Shown: positions 55,713 through 64,000 of the stretch, piece after piece
Position numbering within the stretch: the stretch's first letter is position 1
Layout: each line of letters opens with the position of its first letter
Assembly (NCBI RefSeq): GCF_947492715.1
Contig: NZ_CANLNS010000001.1
Coordinates: 310,001-374,000, forward strand
Source of the DNA: an uncultured Psychroserpens sp.
Lineage (GTDB): Bacteria > Bacteroidota > Bacteroidia > Flavobacteriales > Flavobacteriaceae
DNA: 64,000 nucleotides
Reading direction: 5' to 3'
Notes under the pieces: generated by a model
Database searches by the model: none
What the model was told of the DNA's origin: nothing
The model's input: only the letters and a program-made list of their open reading frames with translations
Program-made: the position numbers and the translations under genes

Positions 55713-56666
55713 ATGGAAAGCTATTACAGCCACGGAAAATTATTACTCACAGGAGAATACGTTGTACTTGATGGCGCCAATGCCTTAGCTGTTCCAACGC
55801 GATTAGGACAGGGTTTACGCATTGATAATGGGTTTGATGACAAATTACATTGGAAAAGTTTTGATTACACTAAAAAACTATGGTATGAGGCCAAATTTTC
55901 TAAAACAAATAATAACATTTCGGCCCTGTCAAATAGCGATTCTGATATAACCAGTAGATTGCTTCAAATTTTAACTGCGGCCAAAACTCTGAATCCTAAT
56001 TTTTTAAATCAAAACAACGGTCTTGTAGCCATATCAACAACAGAATTCCCTAAAGATTGGGGGTTGGGCACATCATCTACATTAATTAATAATATAGCCA
56101 ACTGGGCTCGCGTTGATGCCTACAAATTACTTCAGGCGACTTTTGGAGGAAGTGGTTATGATATTGCCTGTGCAGAAGCAGAAAAAAGCCTAACCTATCA
56201 GCTTGTACCTTTCAATTCAAATAAGACTACAAAAGGGGTTGAAGGGAACCATACACCTATAGTTAAAACGGTCAATTTCAATCCTGTATTTGAGAAACAT
56301 CTGTATTTTGTCTATCTCAATCAAAAGCAAAATAGTAGAGATGGTATTGCACAATATAGAGCGAACACTTCAAATCTGTCTTCTTACATATCTCGAGTTA
56401 CACAAATCACAAAAGAGATGATTGCTTGTACAACACTTGATGGGTTTCAGCAACTTATGGGTGAACATGAGCAACTTATTTCAACTATTATCAAACAAGT
56501 ACCAGTTCGAGAACGTCTATTTAGTGATTTCACTGGCAGCATTAAAAGTTTAGGTGCTTGGGGAGGTGATTTTGTGATGGTAGCATCTCATGAAGACCCA
56601 ACATCATATTTCAAAACAAAAGGTTTCGACACGATCCTCAACTATTCTGAAATGGTAAGAAACTAA
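55713..56666 (+). CDS. GHMP kinase (mevalonate-pathway kinase-like)
   Basis: This 317-residue kinase starts on the base after the HMG-CoA reductase stop, so translation is coupled. YYSHGKLLLTGEYVVLDG at about 4-21 is GHMP motif 1, and PKDWGLGTSSTLINNIA at about 110-126 is the glycine-rich ATP loop. LGAWGGDFVMVAS near residue 290 corresponds to motif 3. It most resembles mevalonate or phosphomevalonate kinase, and its partner gene supports that, but which of the pathway's phosphorylation steps it performs cannot be decided here. Isoprenoids feed quinones and the undecaprenyl carrier used by the murein and polysaccharide genes in this window. Confidence 0.88.
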   Translation: MESYYSHGKLLLTGEYVVLDGANALAVPTRLGQGLRIDNGFDDKLHWKSFDYTKKLWYEAKFSKTNNNISALSNSDSDITSRLLQILTAAKTLNPNFLNQNNGLVAISTTEFPKDWGLGTSSTLINNIANWARVDAYKLLQATFGGSGYDIACAEAEKSLTYQLVPFNSNKTTKGVEGNHTPIVKTVNFNPVFEKHLYFVYLNQKQNSRDGIAQYRANTSNLSSYISRVTQITKEMIACTTLDGFQQLMGEHEQLISTIIKQVPVRERLFSDFTGSIKSLGAWGGDFVMVASHEDPTSYFKTKGFDTILNYSEMVRN

Positions 56667-56697
56667 AAAAGCGTCACAAAATATTGCAACGCTTTTT
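56666..56697. terminator. Bidirectional terminator between convergent genes
   Basis: AAAAAGCGT (56666-56674) and ACGCTTTTT (56689-56697) form a 9-bp stem with a 14-base loop. The A and T runs serve as U tracts in either direction. It directly follows the GHMP kinase stop and precedes the end of the convergent foldase gene. Confidence 0.8.
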
Positions 56698-56720
56698 AAA
56701 TTATATCTGTTTAAACTCTA

Positions 56721-58877
56721 TTAATAGAATCTAGATCTATTATCTTCTATATCTGCTGTTTCCTTAAGCGCGTTATACACTTTGGTTTGAGCTGCATTTA
56801 CTCTAGCAGCACTTAAACGATTAGCTATAGCCTGATAATTATCCAATTTAGTTGCGTCGTTTACTTTTGTTACAGTAACCATATAAACACCACGATTTCC
56901 ATCAACTAGACCTGAAGTTTCACCTTCCTTTAAACCAAAAGCAACACCTACAACTTGAGGTTCAAGTCCTGCTCCTGAAATTGTTGGATTCTTCATATTT
57001 ACAGCTGATGCTGTATTGGCAGGTCTGTTTTGGTTTTTAGCAACCTCATCAACAGTTGTTCCTGAAACTTTTTCTCTAATTAACTTTGCCTTCTTCTCTT
57101 TTCTAATTTCTGAAAGAGCAGATGCTGATGCATTCTCAGGATTCATTAATCCAGCATCATTAATTTTAGTTAATTGTACCACGGCATATCCTCCACCTGG
57201 AATAGAGAAACGTTTGTAGTCTCCTACTTTTGTCTCATTTTCAAAAGCCCAACGTACAAGTGGTCTTTGTGAATCTAATCCTGGGATATTCTCGTCTAAT
57301 ATTTTTATATTGTTTATTGGTCTAACCTCTAACTTACGTTCGTCAGCCATTTTTTGAAAATCTTCATTTTGAATAGCAAGTTCGAACTTAGAAGCATTAG
57401 TAAACACCTCATCAATTGTTTCATCAGATGGCTCGATAGGTTTTGCAATAGTTGCTACTTTCACGGCTTTAGAAGATCCTTTTTGATCTAAAATTTCAAT
57501 AATATGGAAACCAAACTGTGTTTTTACAACACCAATATCTCCAACATTATTTTGAAATTCAAAATCACTAAACGGCTTCACCATTTGTGTGCTAGGGTGA
57601 AAATCATAAACACCACCTTTATCGACACTTCCTTGATCTGAAGATAATGCAGTTACCAACTCTGGGAATTTAGAACGATCTGCTCTAACTATGTCTGCAA
57701 CACTATCTGCTGTTACTTTAGCATCTGCTTCAGATTTTGCATCTACTCCTGCTCTATTAGCTCCAATAAACGGAATTAATATGTGACGAACCTTAGCCGA
57801 ATCTGGCACAGTTGTTTCTGCCACAAGACGTGTTAATTTCATCAAACCATTATCTTTATATGGTCCATAAACATCTCCAACATTTAAGTTAAATAACGTA
57901 TCGGCAACTACCGTTGGTAACACAGATTTTTTAACGAATGAATCATTATAAGCTTCAGCAGATTCTCCAGTCAAATTAACATAGTTTGATAAATCTTCCT
58001 CTTTAACTTGAGCAAATGCTATAATCGTATCATTTCTTCCATTTACAAAAACAGCTTTACCATTAATCAAATCATCAAATTCAGCTTTTAAATCCTCTTC
58101 ATCTCTTAGGCTTGGCTCTTCTTTGAATTCTACAAAAACAATATCTCTAGACGCTTCTACTTCAAACTTCTTTTTGTTTTCATTAATGTACGCCTTAATA
58201 TCTGCCTTAGTTACTTCAACCAAACTATCATTGATAGTTGCATAAGGAATTTGGACATACTTTAAATCTCTAGTTGAATTTTCTAACAGATAATCAACTT
58301 CTGCTTCATTTAAAGTAGCACTTACTCCAGCTTTAACCATATTGTAGTAAGCTCTTTCTTTTGCGATTGTGGCAATAGAATTTTCATTGTTTACCCATTC
58401 ATCATAGTTCAACTGAAAATTTCCAAGAATCATTTTTTGAGGATTAGCCTCTTTCAAATTAGCAATGAAGGTCGTTAATTTACTTTCGTCAAAAAGTCCT
58501 GCTTCATTTTGAAATTCTGGATATGCAGAAAAATTTTGTTCTAATAGATCTCTCATTTGATCTTCTTCAACGGTCAACCCTAACTCTTCAAATTGAGTTG
58601 TCATCACTGCTCTCCTTACTTGCTGATCGTAAACACGATTCATAGCTTGAGTATTCGTTGCTGATGGACCCAATTGTCTACGCATATTCTCAACTCTATT
58701 CATGAAGTCTACTCTGTTAATATTTTGTCCATTAACAGTTGCTACAACATCTTGAGAACCTCCAAACAAGGCATCACTATTTTTGATTAGATCTGTTAGT
58801 ACAAATGAAAATAACGCTAGTGCAATGATTAGTATCAAGAACAATGAACGTTGTCTAATTTTATTTAAAACTGCCAT
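56721..58877 (-). CDS. PpiD-like membrane-anchored peptidylprolyl isomerase/foldase
   Basis: The ATG at 58877 gives 718 residues and starts MAVLNKIRQRSLFLILIIAL, one N-terminal membrane anchor (about 10-32); the longer frame adds 18 unlikely residues. A SurA/PpiD-type N-domain follows, starting VVATVNGQNINRVDFMNRVE. A parvulin-like domain lies near 340-460, with DSAKVRHILIPF and FGFHIIEI. The C-terminal third contains a second, degenerate rotamase-like region (GGYAVVQLTKI). Such proteins help fold outer-membrane and secreted proteins at the inner-membrane periplasmic face. It is downstream of the CorC/HlyC-like gene after a 214-base gap in which I see nothing. Confidence 0.9.
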   Translation of the reverse strand: MAVLNKIRQRSLFLILIIALALFSFVLTDLIKNSDALFGGSQDVVATVNGQNINRVDFMNRVENMRRQLGPSATNTQAMNRVYDQQVRRAVMTTQFEELGLTVEEDQMRDLLEQNFSAYPEFQNEAGLFDESKLTTFIANLKEANPQKMILGNFQLNYDEWVNNENSIATIAKERAYYNMVKAGVSATLNEAEVDYLLENSTRDLKYVQIPYATINDSLVEVTKADIKAYINENKKKFEVEASRDIVFVEFKEEPSLRDEEDLKAEFDDLINGKAVFVNGRNDTIIAFAQVKEEDLSNYVNLTGESAEAYNDSFVKKSVLPTVVADTLFNLNVGDVYGPYKDNGLMKLTRLVAETTVPDSAKVRHILIPFIGANRAGVDAKSEADAKVTADSVADIVRADRSKFPELVTALSSDQGSVDKGGVYDFHPSTQMVKPFSDFEFQNNVGDIGVVKTQFGFHIIEILDQKGSSKAVKVATIAKPIEPSDETIDEVFTNASKFELAIQNEDFQKMADERKLEVRPINNIKILDENIPGLDSQRPLVRWAFENETKVGDYKRFSIPGGGYAVVQLTKINDAGLMNPENASASALSEIRKEKKAKLIREKVSGTTVDEVAKNQNRPANTASAVNMKNPTISGAGLEPQVVGVAFGLKEGETSGLVDGNRGVYMVTVTKVNDATKLDNYQAIANRLSAARVNAAQTKVYNALKETADIEDNRSRFY

Positions 58878-59091
58878 TTTAATGTATAATTTATCGAATA
58901 ATAAGTGGGCGAAAATACCATTTTCTATCAAATAATAAAAGTAGAACTACGTTTTTATTACCGATTTTTATTGGGTTTCGTCGAATGTTGGATAAAGCAT
59001 GAATGTTTGACTGCAAGTTAAACCACAACTATGAAGCATTTGAGGTCCGAATTTAATAAGCAATGTCTTACAAAAACAATCTTGATTTAAT

Positions 59092-60381
59092 TTAATCGAC
59101 CTCTAGAATATGCAATGAAACTACGTCTATTTTTGTCGATGAGACTTCAAGAATTTCAAACTTAAACGTATCAATAACCACCTCATCATTTAACTCTGGG
59201 ATACCTTCCGTTTGAAAAACAATAAGTCCGCCCAAAGTTTCATAGTTTTCATTTTCGGGTAAGTTAAGTTTATAGGTTTCATTGATATAGTCTACCTCCA
59301 ATCGCGCTGAGAATTTATAATAGTCATCGTTTATTTTTTCTTCAATCAAAGCAACACTATCATGTTCATCTTCAATTTCTCCAAAAAGTTCTTCGACGAT
59401 GTCTTCAATGGTCATAATACCAGCCGTTCCACCATACTCATCAATGACAACAGCAATACTTTTTCTCTTTTTAGTTAAAATATTTAATACATCCTTTACA
59501 AACATTGTAGCTGGAACAAACACAACTGGTTTTGCTACATCCTTTATTGATTTTGGTTTTTTAAACAATTCAAACGAATGTACATACCCTAAAATATCAT
59601 CAATCGATTCGTTATACACTAAAATTTTGGACAAGCCAGAATCAATAAAAAGACCGCTTATATTTTCGATAGTATCGTTAACCTCAACACCAATAATCTC
59701 TGTACGAGGCACCATCACTTCTCTTGCTTTCACATCTGAAAACTCCAATGCGTTCTGAAATATCTGTATTTCACTATCTACCTCCTCATGATCCTCTACA
59801 GATTCCATTTGTTCACTTATATAATTTCCTAGTTCTACTTTGGTCATAGCCAATTGGATATCGTCCCCATCGGTCTTAAAAAAGCGCTTTAAGATCATAT
59901 CTGAAACCCAAATAATAAAGGATGATAAAAACCAAAACAGGATGTAAAAGATATAAGCTGGAAAAGCGAATATTTTTAAAAACGAATTCGAATAAATTTG
60001 AAAAAAAACTTTTGGTAAAAACTCTGCTGTAATAAGAATAATTATAGTTGAAATTACCGTTTGTGTTAAGAGGCTAAGATCTACGAGCAGATAATTTACA
60101 AATTGGTGTTGTGATGGCAGCATAGATTGAAACCAATCGACAAGGAGGTCACCCATAAGAAACCCATAAATAACTAATGCTATATTATTACCAATAAGCA
60201 TCGTTGCTATAAATTTTGAAGGCTTTTCGGTTAGCTTGGCTAAAATTTTCGCTAAAAAATTGTCTTGCTTTTTCTCAATTTCAATGTGAATTTTATTGGA
60301 AGAGACATAAGCAATCTCCATTCCGGAGAAAAACGCCGAAAGCAATAGCATAACGATAATAATAACGATGCTAAGATCCAT
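59092..60381 (-). CDS. CNNM/CorC-HlyC family membrane protein (DUF21-CBS-CorC)
   Basis: This 429-residue protein has the full domain order. DUF21 with four membrane segments is at about 1-185, including LLLSAFFSGMEIAYVSSNK. A CBS pair lies at about 205-325, opening REVMVPRTEIIGVE and with AVVIDEYGGTAGIMTIEDIVEELFGEIEDEH spanning its end (about 308-338). A CorC_HlyC domain is at about 345-425. The family includes Mg2+ efflux proteins and, in flavobacteria, the gliding protein GldE. I do not call it GldE because gldD and ssb, its usual neighbours, are absent. It follows a small membrane-protein gene by two bases. Confidence 0.92.
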   Translation of the reverse strand: MDLSIVIIIVMLLLSAFFSGMEIAYVSSNKIHIEIEKKQDNFLAKILAKLTEKPSKFIATMLIGNNIALVIYGFLMGDLLVDWFQSMLPSQHQFVNYLLVDLSLLTQTVISTIIILITAEFLPKVFFQIYSNSFLKIFAFPAYIFYILFWFLSSFIIWVSDMILKRFFKTDGDDIQLAMTKVELGNYISEQMESVEDHEEVDSEIQIFQNALEFSDVKAREVMVPRTEIIGVEVNDTIENISGLFIDSGLSKILVYNESIDDILGYVHSFELFKKPKSIKDVAKPVVFVPATMFVKDVLNILTKKRKSIAVVIDEYGGTAGIMTIEDIVEELFGEIEDEHDSVALIEEKINDDYYKFSARLEVDYINETYKLNLPENENYETLGGLIVFQTEGIPELNDEVVIDTFKFEILEVSSTKIDVVSLHILEVD

Positions 60382-60383
60382 GT

Positions 60384-60575
60384 TTAGGAACCGTTTCTAT
60401 TATCGAATTTCTTTCTGAATTTCTTTCTGAAGAAAAACATAAATATTGCCAGACCAGCAAATACAAATGATATAATAGATCTATTACCTTCCTCTCCTAA
60501 ATTTTCAAAGCCATCATAAATAAATAAAGCTGCAAAAAAGAGGTATACGTATTGAAAAAACTGTAGTATTTTCAT
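60384..60575 (-). CDS. Small membrane protein, function unknown
   Basis: From the ATG at 60575 the protein has 63 residues: MKILQFFQYVYLFFAALFI is one membrane segment and IISFVFAGLAIFMFFF a second. A basic tail (RKKFRKKFDNRNGS) would lie in the cytoplasm by the positive-inside rule. A longer frame to 60611 adds polar residues that look untranslated. It sits between lptC and the CorC-like gene with a two-base gap downstream, suggesting one transcript. I recognise no named family. Confidence 0.72.
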   Translation of the reverse strand: MKILQFFQYVYLFFAALFIYDGFENLGEEGNRSIISFVFAGLAIFMFFFRKKFRKKFDNRNGS

Positions 60576-60646
60576 TTGAAAATTTCTATTGATTTGTTGT
60601 TTATGATACAAAGATAAAGATGTTTTGCCAACTATGGCCTAATGCT

Positions 60647-61216
60647 TTAATCTTTTAGAATGCCCTGACCTCTTCCTTCAAGGATTGTGTAGTTATTGAA
60701 CTTGGTATCTGCGTCAAAAATATCACCATGACCACTTCTTGATTGTGCCGATTTTAATTGCACTGGATGGTTGCTAAACAACCATTCTCTTTTTTGGTCA
60801 TAATACATTTGGTCTGCGAACAGCGTATCTTTTTGTGGTGTAATTAAGATAACATTTCCTTGCAAATCAATTAAATCTGTGGCGTTATAAACAATGGCAT
60901 AGTCTGCCAGAACAACATTCTTTTTATTGTTTTCATCATATAAAGATAATCGCACGCCGTTGGGAAATTCGGAAAACGAAAAGTCTCTATTAGAATAATC
61001 GAGCATTTTAGGGCTCTCCAAATTAGCAATAACTCTACCTATAGTATCTGCGGCTTCAGTATATCTGAGATTAATATTTTTTGCTTCGCCAATAGGTTGG
61101 TTTTGAAGCACGCCAATTTGTTGAATTTCATTGATGTCTTTTTTACATGAAAAAAACATAGTCACAACAATTGCTGTGACTATGTATATATTAGTATGTA
61201 AAAACTTTGTTTTCAT
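60647..61216 (-). CDS. lptC: LPS export protein LptC
   Basis: This 189-residue protein has a signal ending in the lipobox-like MFFSC (Cys24), so it is probably a lipoprotein. A beta-jellyroll segment follows: SEFPNGVRLSLYD, VVLADYAIVYNATDLIDLQGNVILIT, TLFADQMYYDQKREWLFS. The D-L-I-D-L-x-G-N-V pattern and D-Q-x-x-Y-D-Q-K-x-x-W are typical of LptC/LptA-type strands. LptC accepts LPS from LptB2FG and passes it to LptA. Most LptC proteins are anchored by a transmembrane helix; lipoprotein anchoring appears to be the Bacteroidota variant. It directly abuts the TPR gene. Confidence 0.88.
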   Translation of the reverse strand: MKTKFLHTNIYIVTAIVVTMFFSCKKDINEIQQIGVLQNQPIGEAKNINLRYTEAADTIGRVIANLESPKMLDYSNRDFSFSEFPNGVRLSLYDENNKKNVVLADYAIVYNATDLIDLQGNVILITPQKDTLFADQMYYDQKREWLFSNHPVQLKSAQSRSGHGDIFDADTKFNNYTILEGRGQGILKD

Positions 61217-62599
61217 TTATAGTTTTGGAACCGTTACGCTTCCTCCAATCCAACAACCAATTTTGATTGTAGTTCCTGCACATCCGCAGGTGAATATTTC
61301 AGATTTAGTTGGTGCGTTTGCTCTATAAGATGTCGCTGCTTGATTAGCTGCTCCTTTTAAGCTAGGATCAACCTGACCTGCTTTTAATGCTTCCTGCGCT
61401 GCGTACCAGAACACCGCTCTCTTATTAAAGTTTGTATCACCACAGCTGTTAGCACTTTTTGCATACATTGCTGCTATTTGCAAGTGAGGTGTTCCATCAG
61501 ATGGATTTAACTTTAACGCTTCTCTATAGTAAGTTCTTGCTTTACCATAGCTACCACGTTTTTTGAAATCGTTAGCAATCTTTTTTGACATTCTCGCCTT
61601 TTTTATAGGATCTGTTTGTAAATCATAAGACTGCTTCACATAATCATCTGCTTCTTTAATTTTTCCTTGCTTACGTAATACCGTAGATACAAAGTATTTC
61701 GTTTCTGCAGAAGGATCAACTTGATCGTATGCTTTTACTAAATCAATATACAATGGATCATCTGTACATTCTTTATTGTACATTTTACTCACTGCTCTTT
61801 TTAACCAAGCTGCATCACTTTTATATGTTGGGAAATCCTTTTTATATAAAGGAATTAAATTCTCACAGTTTGCTAATTCTCCAATATAAGCATCTAAACT
61901 TCCAGCAATTTTAGCATTAGCTTCTAATGATTTTTGATAGAATCCTTTATACTGCTTATCTTTTTTTCCTAAAGTTGTACCAGCGGCTTCTTTCTCAATT
62001 AATTTATTTAATGATTTAGCATATGTATCATTTAAGTTTTCTAACAATTCATTTACATCATCATACTTATCAAATACATTTTGAAGTTCAAACTTCCCTG
62101 CTTTAAATAAATCTACAATTTTTGTAAAATATACATAGAGTCCCTTAGTACTTTTAAAGTTAGCTTTGTCTTTAGTGTATACCTCATCGAATGCACTGTA
62201 AATCTGCATATCATCAAGACCTAAATCTTTTCTATTTTCGTATTGCATTAATGCTTTTTCCTCTAATACTTTCCCTAACGGGTATTTACTAGAAAAAAGC
62301 TCAGCTCCTTTATCTAAAAGCGCCATATAATCATTAATGAAATCTTTTTTCTCCTGCCCGCTTGAATTTTTGATTTTATGAGCTAAAATCTTTTCTCCTC
62401 GCTTGTATATAGCAATATTAAACTTTGGACACTTGTTTCTAACATTCATCCATGGTTCATAAGCTTCGTCATACTTTTTACTTTTAACGTAGTCATTAAA
62501 CAACGTCAAGTTTAGCATACATTCTTCGTCTTGCTGTGCAAACCCAAAGTTTGTCGCCATAAACAAAGCTGCTATTATAAGTGTTATTTTCGTTTTCAT
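61217..62599 (-). CDS. Secreted TPR-repeat protein with C-terminal cysteine cluster
   Basis: This 460-residue protein has a signal peptide (MKTKITLIIAALFMATNFGFAQ). Most of the rest is helical, with TPR-like repeats clearest near 290-410 (AETKYFVSTVLRKQGKIKEA; YGKARTYYREALKLNPSDG; PHLQIAAMYAKSA). The C-terminus carries IFTCGCAGTTIKIGCW, a C-x-C-x7-C cluster that could bind metal or form disulfides in the periplasm. TPR proteins scaffold envelope complexes, and the neighbours (outer-membrane barrel upstream, lptC downstream without a gap) suggest an outer-membrane assembly role. That role is inferred. Confidence 0.85.
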   Translation of the reverse strand: MKTKITLIIAALFMATNFGFAQQDEECMLNLTLFNDYVKSKKYDEAYEPWMNVRNKCPKFNIAIYKRGEKILAHKIKNSSGQEKKDFINDYMALLDKGAELFSSKYPLGKVLEEKALMQYENRKDLGLDDMQIYSAFDEVYTKDKANFKSTKGLYVYFTKIVDLFKAGKFELQNVFDKYDDVNELLENLNDTYAKSLNKLIEKEAAGTTLGKKDKQYKGFYQKSLEANAKIAGSLDAYIGELANCENLIPLYKKDFPTYKSDAAWLKRAVSKMYNKECTDDPLYIDLVKAYDQVDPSAETKYFVSTVLRKQGKIKEADDYVKQSYDLQTDPIKKARMSKKIANDFKKRGSYGKARTYYREALKLNPSDGTPHLQIAAMYAKSANSCGDTNFNKRAVFWYAAQEALKAGQVDPSLKGAANQAATSYRANAPTKSEIFTCGCAGTTIKIGCWIGGSVTVPKL

Positions 62600-62616
62600 C
62601 TTCTATTATATTTACG

Positions 62617-63921
62617 TTAGTTATATTTTCTCTTTTGAAACCATCTATCGTTTAAAGACAGACTTATATTAATATTGAAAAAGTTCTCTTGAATCAAATT
62701 TTGGTTTGTTGTTCCTCGTCGTCCGAACTCAAAACCAAGGTTAGCATTTGAAAACACATTTCCAACTGGTAGTCCTACTCCAAAAGACATGCCAAACTCA
62801 TTAATAGTTTCATTATTAATTTCTAAACCAGTATTCTCAAAACGGAAACCAGCCCTGTAGGTTACTCGTTTCCAATAATTTGAAAACGATGTATAATCTG
62901 GGATATAAAAGCCACCAACAGAAATAGTTGAAGCGTTTACAAAATTAGCATTTTCTATTGAAACTATAGGGTTTGAAAATTCGCTTGTGTTTTGACGGGT
63001 ATACTCTGCACCTGCAAACCAGCGTCTTGGCTCTCCAATACCAGCTCCAAATGAAAAACGTGAAGGCAAGGTCAAATCTGTTCTCGCTAGCCCTTGAGAG
63101 GCTAAATCGCCTTCAATTTCATTAAGCACAAACTCTTGTCCGTTGGTTTGATTAATTATAATAGTTGCAAAAGTTCTTTGATTTCTTGATGACAAATCAC
63201 TCTTAGGAGAATAAGTTAATCCAGTTTGAAGTTCTAACTTTTCATTAATCATGGTTTTATAAGTTAAACCAATATTAAAATTAAGACCGCTTAAATCTGA
63301 CCGATTACTTTCTCTCGTTTGATATTGAACAAGGTTTCCGTCTTCGTCATATGCAAACTGAATTACACTGTTTTGGATATTTCCGAAGTTATAATTAGCA
63401 TCGATACCCAAACTTAGTTTATCTGTAATTTGATAGCCCAAACCAAAGAAAGCGCGATTAACACCACCTTCTCCTCGGTATCTGTTTTCAAGTACATCAG
63501 CGTTTCTATCTTCTAATTTATAACCTACAGAAGTGTAAGGCACCAATCCAAAACCAAAACCAAATTTACCAACAGGTATAGATAAGGCTAAATAATCAAA
63601 GGTTGTAGCATTCACTTTTGATTCTCCAGAATTAGCTTTTAGCGTAGTACTATTATGACCCGCTCCTACAGAAAATTTTATTGGTCTACTTTCTTCATTC
63701 CAAAGTTTAAGATTTGCACCAGCATATGCTGCCGGGTTTCTAAGGTTCACATGTATACTATCTGTATAAATGCTCAATCCTCCCATACTTCTATTTTCAA
63801 CCGTTCCTTTGAATTTCAAACTTCCAATTCCGTAGAACGAATATGGAGACGCTGTACCTTCTTGCCCATAAGATTGTAGTGCAAAAAAAGCGATTAAAAC
63901 TATTACAAGTTTTTTTATCAT
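62617..63921 (-). CDS. Outer-membrane beta-barrel protein
   Basis: This 434-residue protein has a signal peptide (MIKKLVIVLIAFFALQSYGQ). An N-terminal plug-like segment, YSFYGIGSLKFKGTVENRSM followed by NLRNPAAYAGANLKLW, has the R-N-P-A motif seen in FadL-like and PorV-like Bacteroidota barrels. About fourteen amphipathic strands follow, and the last residues are aromatic (RWFQKRKYN). The function is not known; lipid or hydrophobic-molecule passage is possible by fold. It is the first gene of the envelope operon inside the window, 18 bases before the TPR gene; 63922-64000 contains no recognisable feature. Confidence 0.85.
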   Translation of the reverse strand: MIKKLVIVLIAFFALQSYGQEGTASPYSFYGIGSLKFKGTVENRSMGGLSIYTDSIHVNLRNPAAYAGANLKLWNEESRPIKFSVGAGHNSTTLKANSGESKVNATTFDYLALSIPVGKFGFGFGLVPYTSVGYKLEDRNADVLENRYRGEGGVNRAFFGLGYQITDKLSLGIDANYNFGNIQNSVIQFAYDEDGNLVQYQTRESNRSDLSGLNFNIGLTYKTMINEKLELQTGLTYSPKSDLSSRNQRTFATIIINQTNGQEFVLNEIEGDLASQGLARTDLTLPSRFSFGAGIGEPRRWFAGAEYTRQNTSEFSNPIVSIENANFVNASTISVGGFYIPDYTSFSNYWKRVTYRAGFRFENTGLEINNETINEFGMSFGVGLPVGNVFSNANLGFEFGRRGTTNQNLIQENFFNINISLSLNDRWFQKRKYN

Positions 63922-64000
63922 TATTTCGTATTATATTCTAAAATAAAATTCAAACCTTCTAAAAGAAAATTTGAGTTGGCAAATATGCTATTTTTTAATT

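Noticed and set aside
59092-60381. Calling the CorC/HlyC-like protein GldE
   Set aside because: The domain order fits, but the usual gldD and ssb neighbours are missing and several paralogues exist in flavobacteria.
1-64000. CRISPR array, rRNA operon or insertion sequence
   Set aside because: No regularly spaced repeats, rRNA segments or transposase frames were noticed on either strand.

Overview
The window is chromosomal DNA from a member of the Bacteroidota, almost certainly a flavobacterium (Flavobacteriaceae). The evidence is AT-rich sequence, TAnnTTTG-type -7 promoter boxes, a protein with a C-terminal type IX secretion (T9SS) sorting domain, mevalonate-pathway genes, and a division and cell-wall cluster ending in a FtsZ with a very long acidic tail. 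The genus cannot be fixed from the sequence alone. Sulfotransferase and polysaccharide genes would fit a marine lifestyle, but that is inference.

Region 1 (1-13486, minus strand) is one tightly packed surface-polysaccharide operon that runs off the left edge. In transcription order it holds a DegT-type sugar aminotransferase, a sulfotransferase, a glycosyltransferase, a Wzx-type flippase, two adjacent nucleotidyltransferase-fold proteins, a second glycosyltransferase, a methyltransferase, an asparagine synthase, a Wzy/O-antigen-ligase-like membrane protein and two more glycosyltransferases, the last partial. A 13-codon reading frame with a strong Shine-Dalgarno sequence lies just before the asparagine synthase gene.

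Region 2 (13.5-20.5 kb, plus strand) is the least ordinary part. A 1181-residue T9SS cargo protein is followed by its own promoter and a 53-residue exported-looking peptide. Next comes a protein joining a PqqD/RRE-like N-terminus to an HPr-kinase-like domain, then a nucleotidyltransferase of the NTP_transf_5 type and a small outer-membrane barrel protein. The peptide, kinase and nucleotidyltransferase look like a peptide-modification cassette. The two enzymes recall tailoring genes of some lasso-peptide clusters and the HprK-related kinase A systems, but no peptide cyclase is present.

Region 3 (20.5-37.7 kb, minus strand) holds an MtfA-like metallopeptidase, a tRNA-Arg(TCG) beside a GC-rich patch and a long hairpin, a GatB/YqeY protein, and then the division and cell-wall (dcw) cluster: mraZ, rsmH, ftsL-like, ftsI, murE, mraY, murD, ftsW, murG, murC, ftsQ, ftsA, ftsZ. 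Three GTGG repeats at an exact 10-bp period before mraZ look like the MraZ operator. The cluster lacks murF, murB and ddl.

Region 4 (37.9-64 kb) is housekeeping in mixed orientation. It holds an alpha/beta hydrolase, the GTPase EngB, an orphan OppC-like permease, a tail-specific protease, SurE, LpxB, an NlpC/P60 lipoprotein, ComEC, a periplasmic thioredoxin, two tandem POT peptide transporters and a DPP-IV-like peptidase. The transporters and peptidase together suggest peptide feeding. After these come HMG-CoA reductase with a GHMP kinase (mevalonate pathway), and finally an envelope operon: an outer-membrane barrel, a TPR protein, LptC, a small membrane protein, a CorC/HlyC-type protein and a PpiD-like foldase. 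No CRISPR array, rRNA, insertion sequence or prophage was recognised. Apart from the regulatory regions described, no gene-free stretch longer than 300 bases remains.
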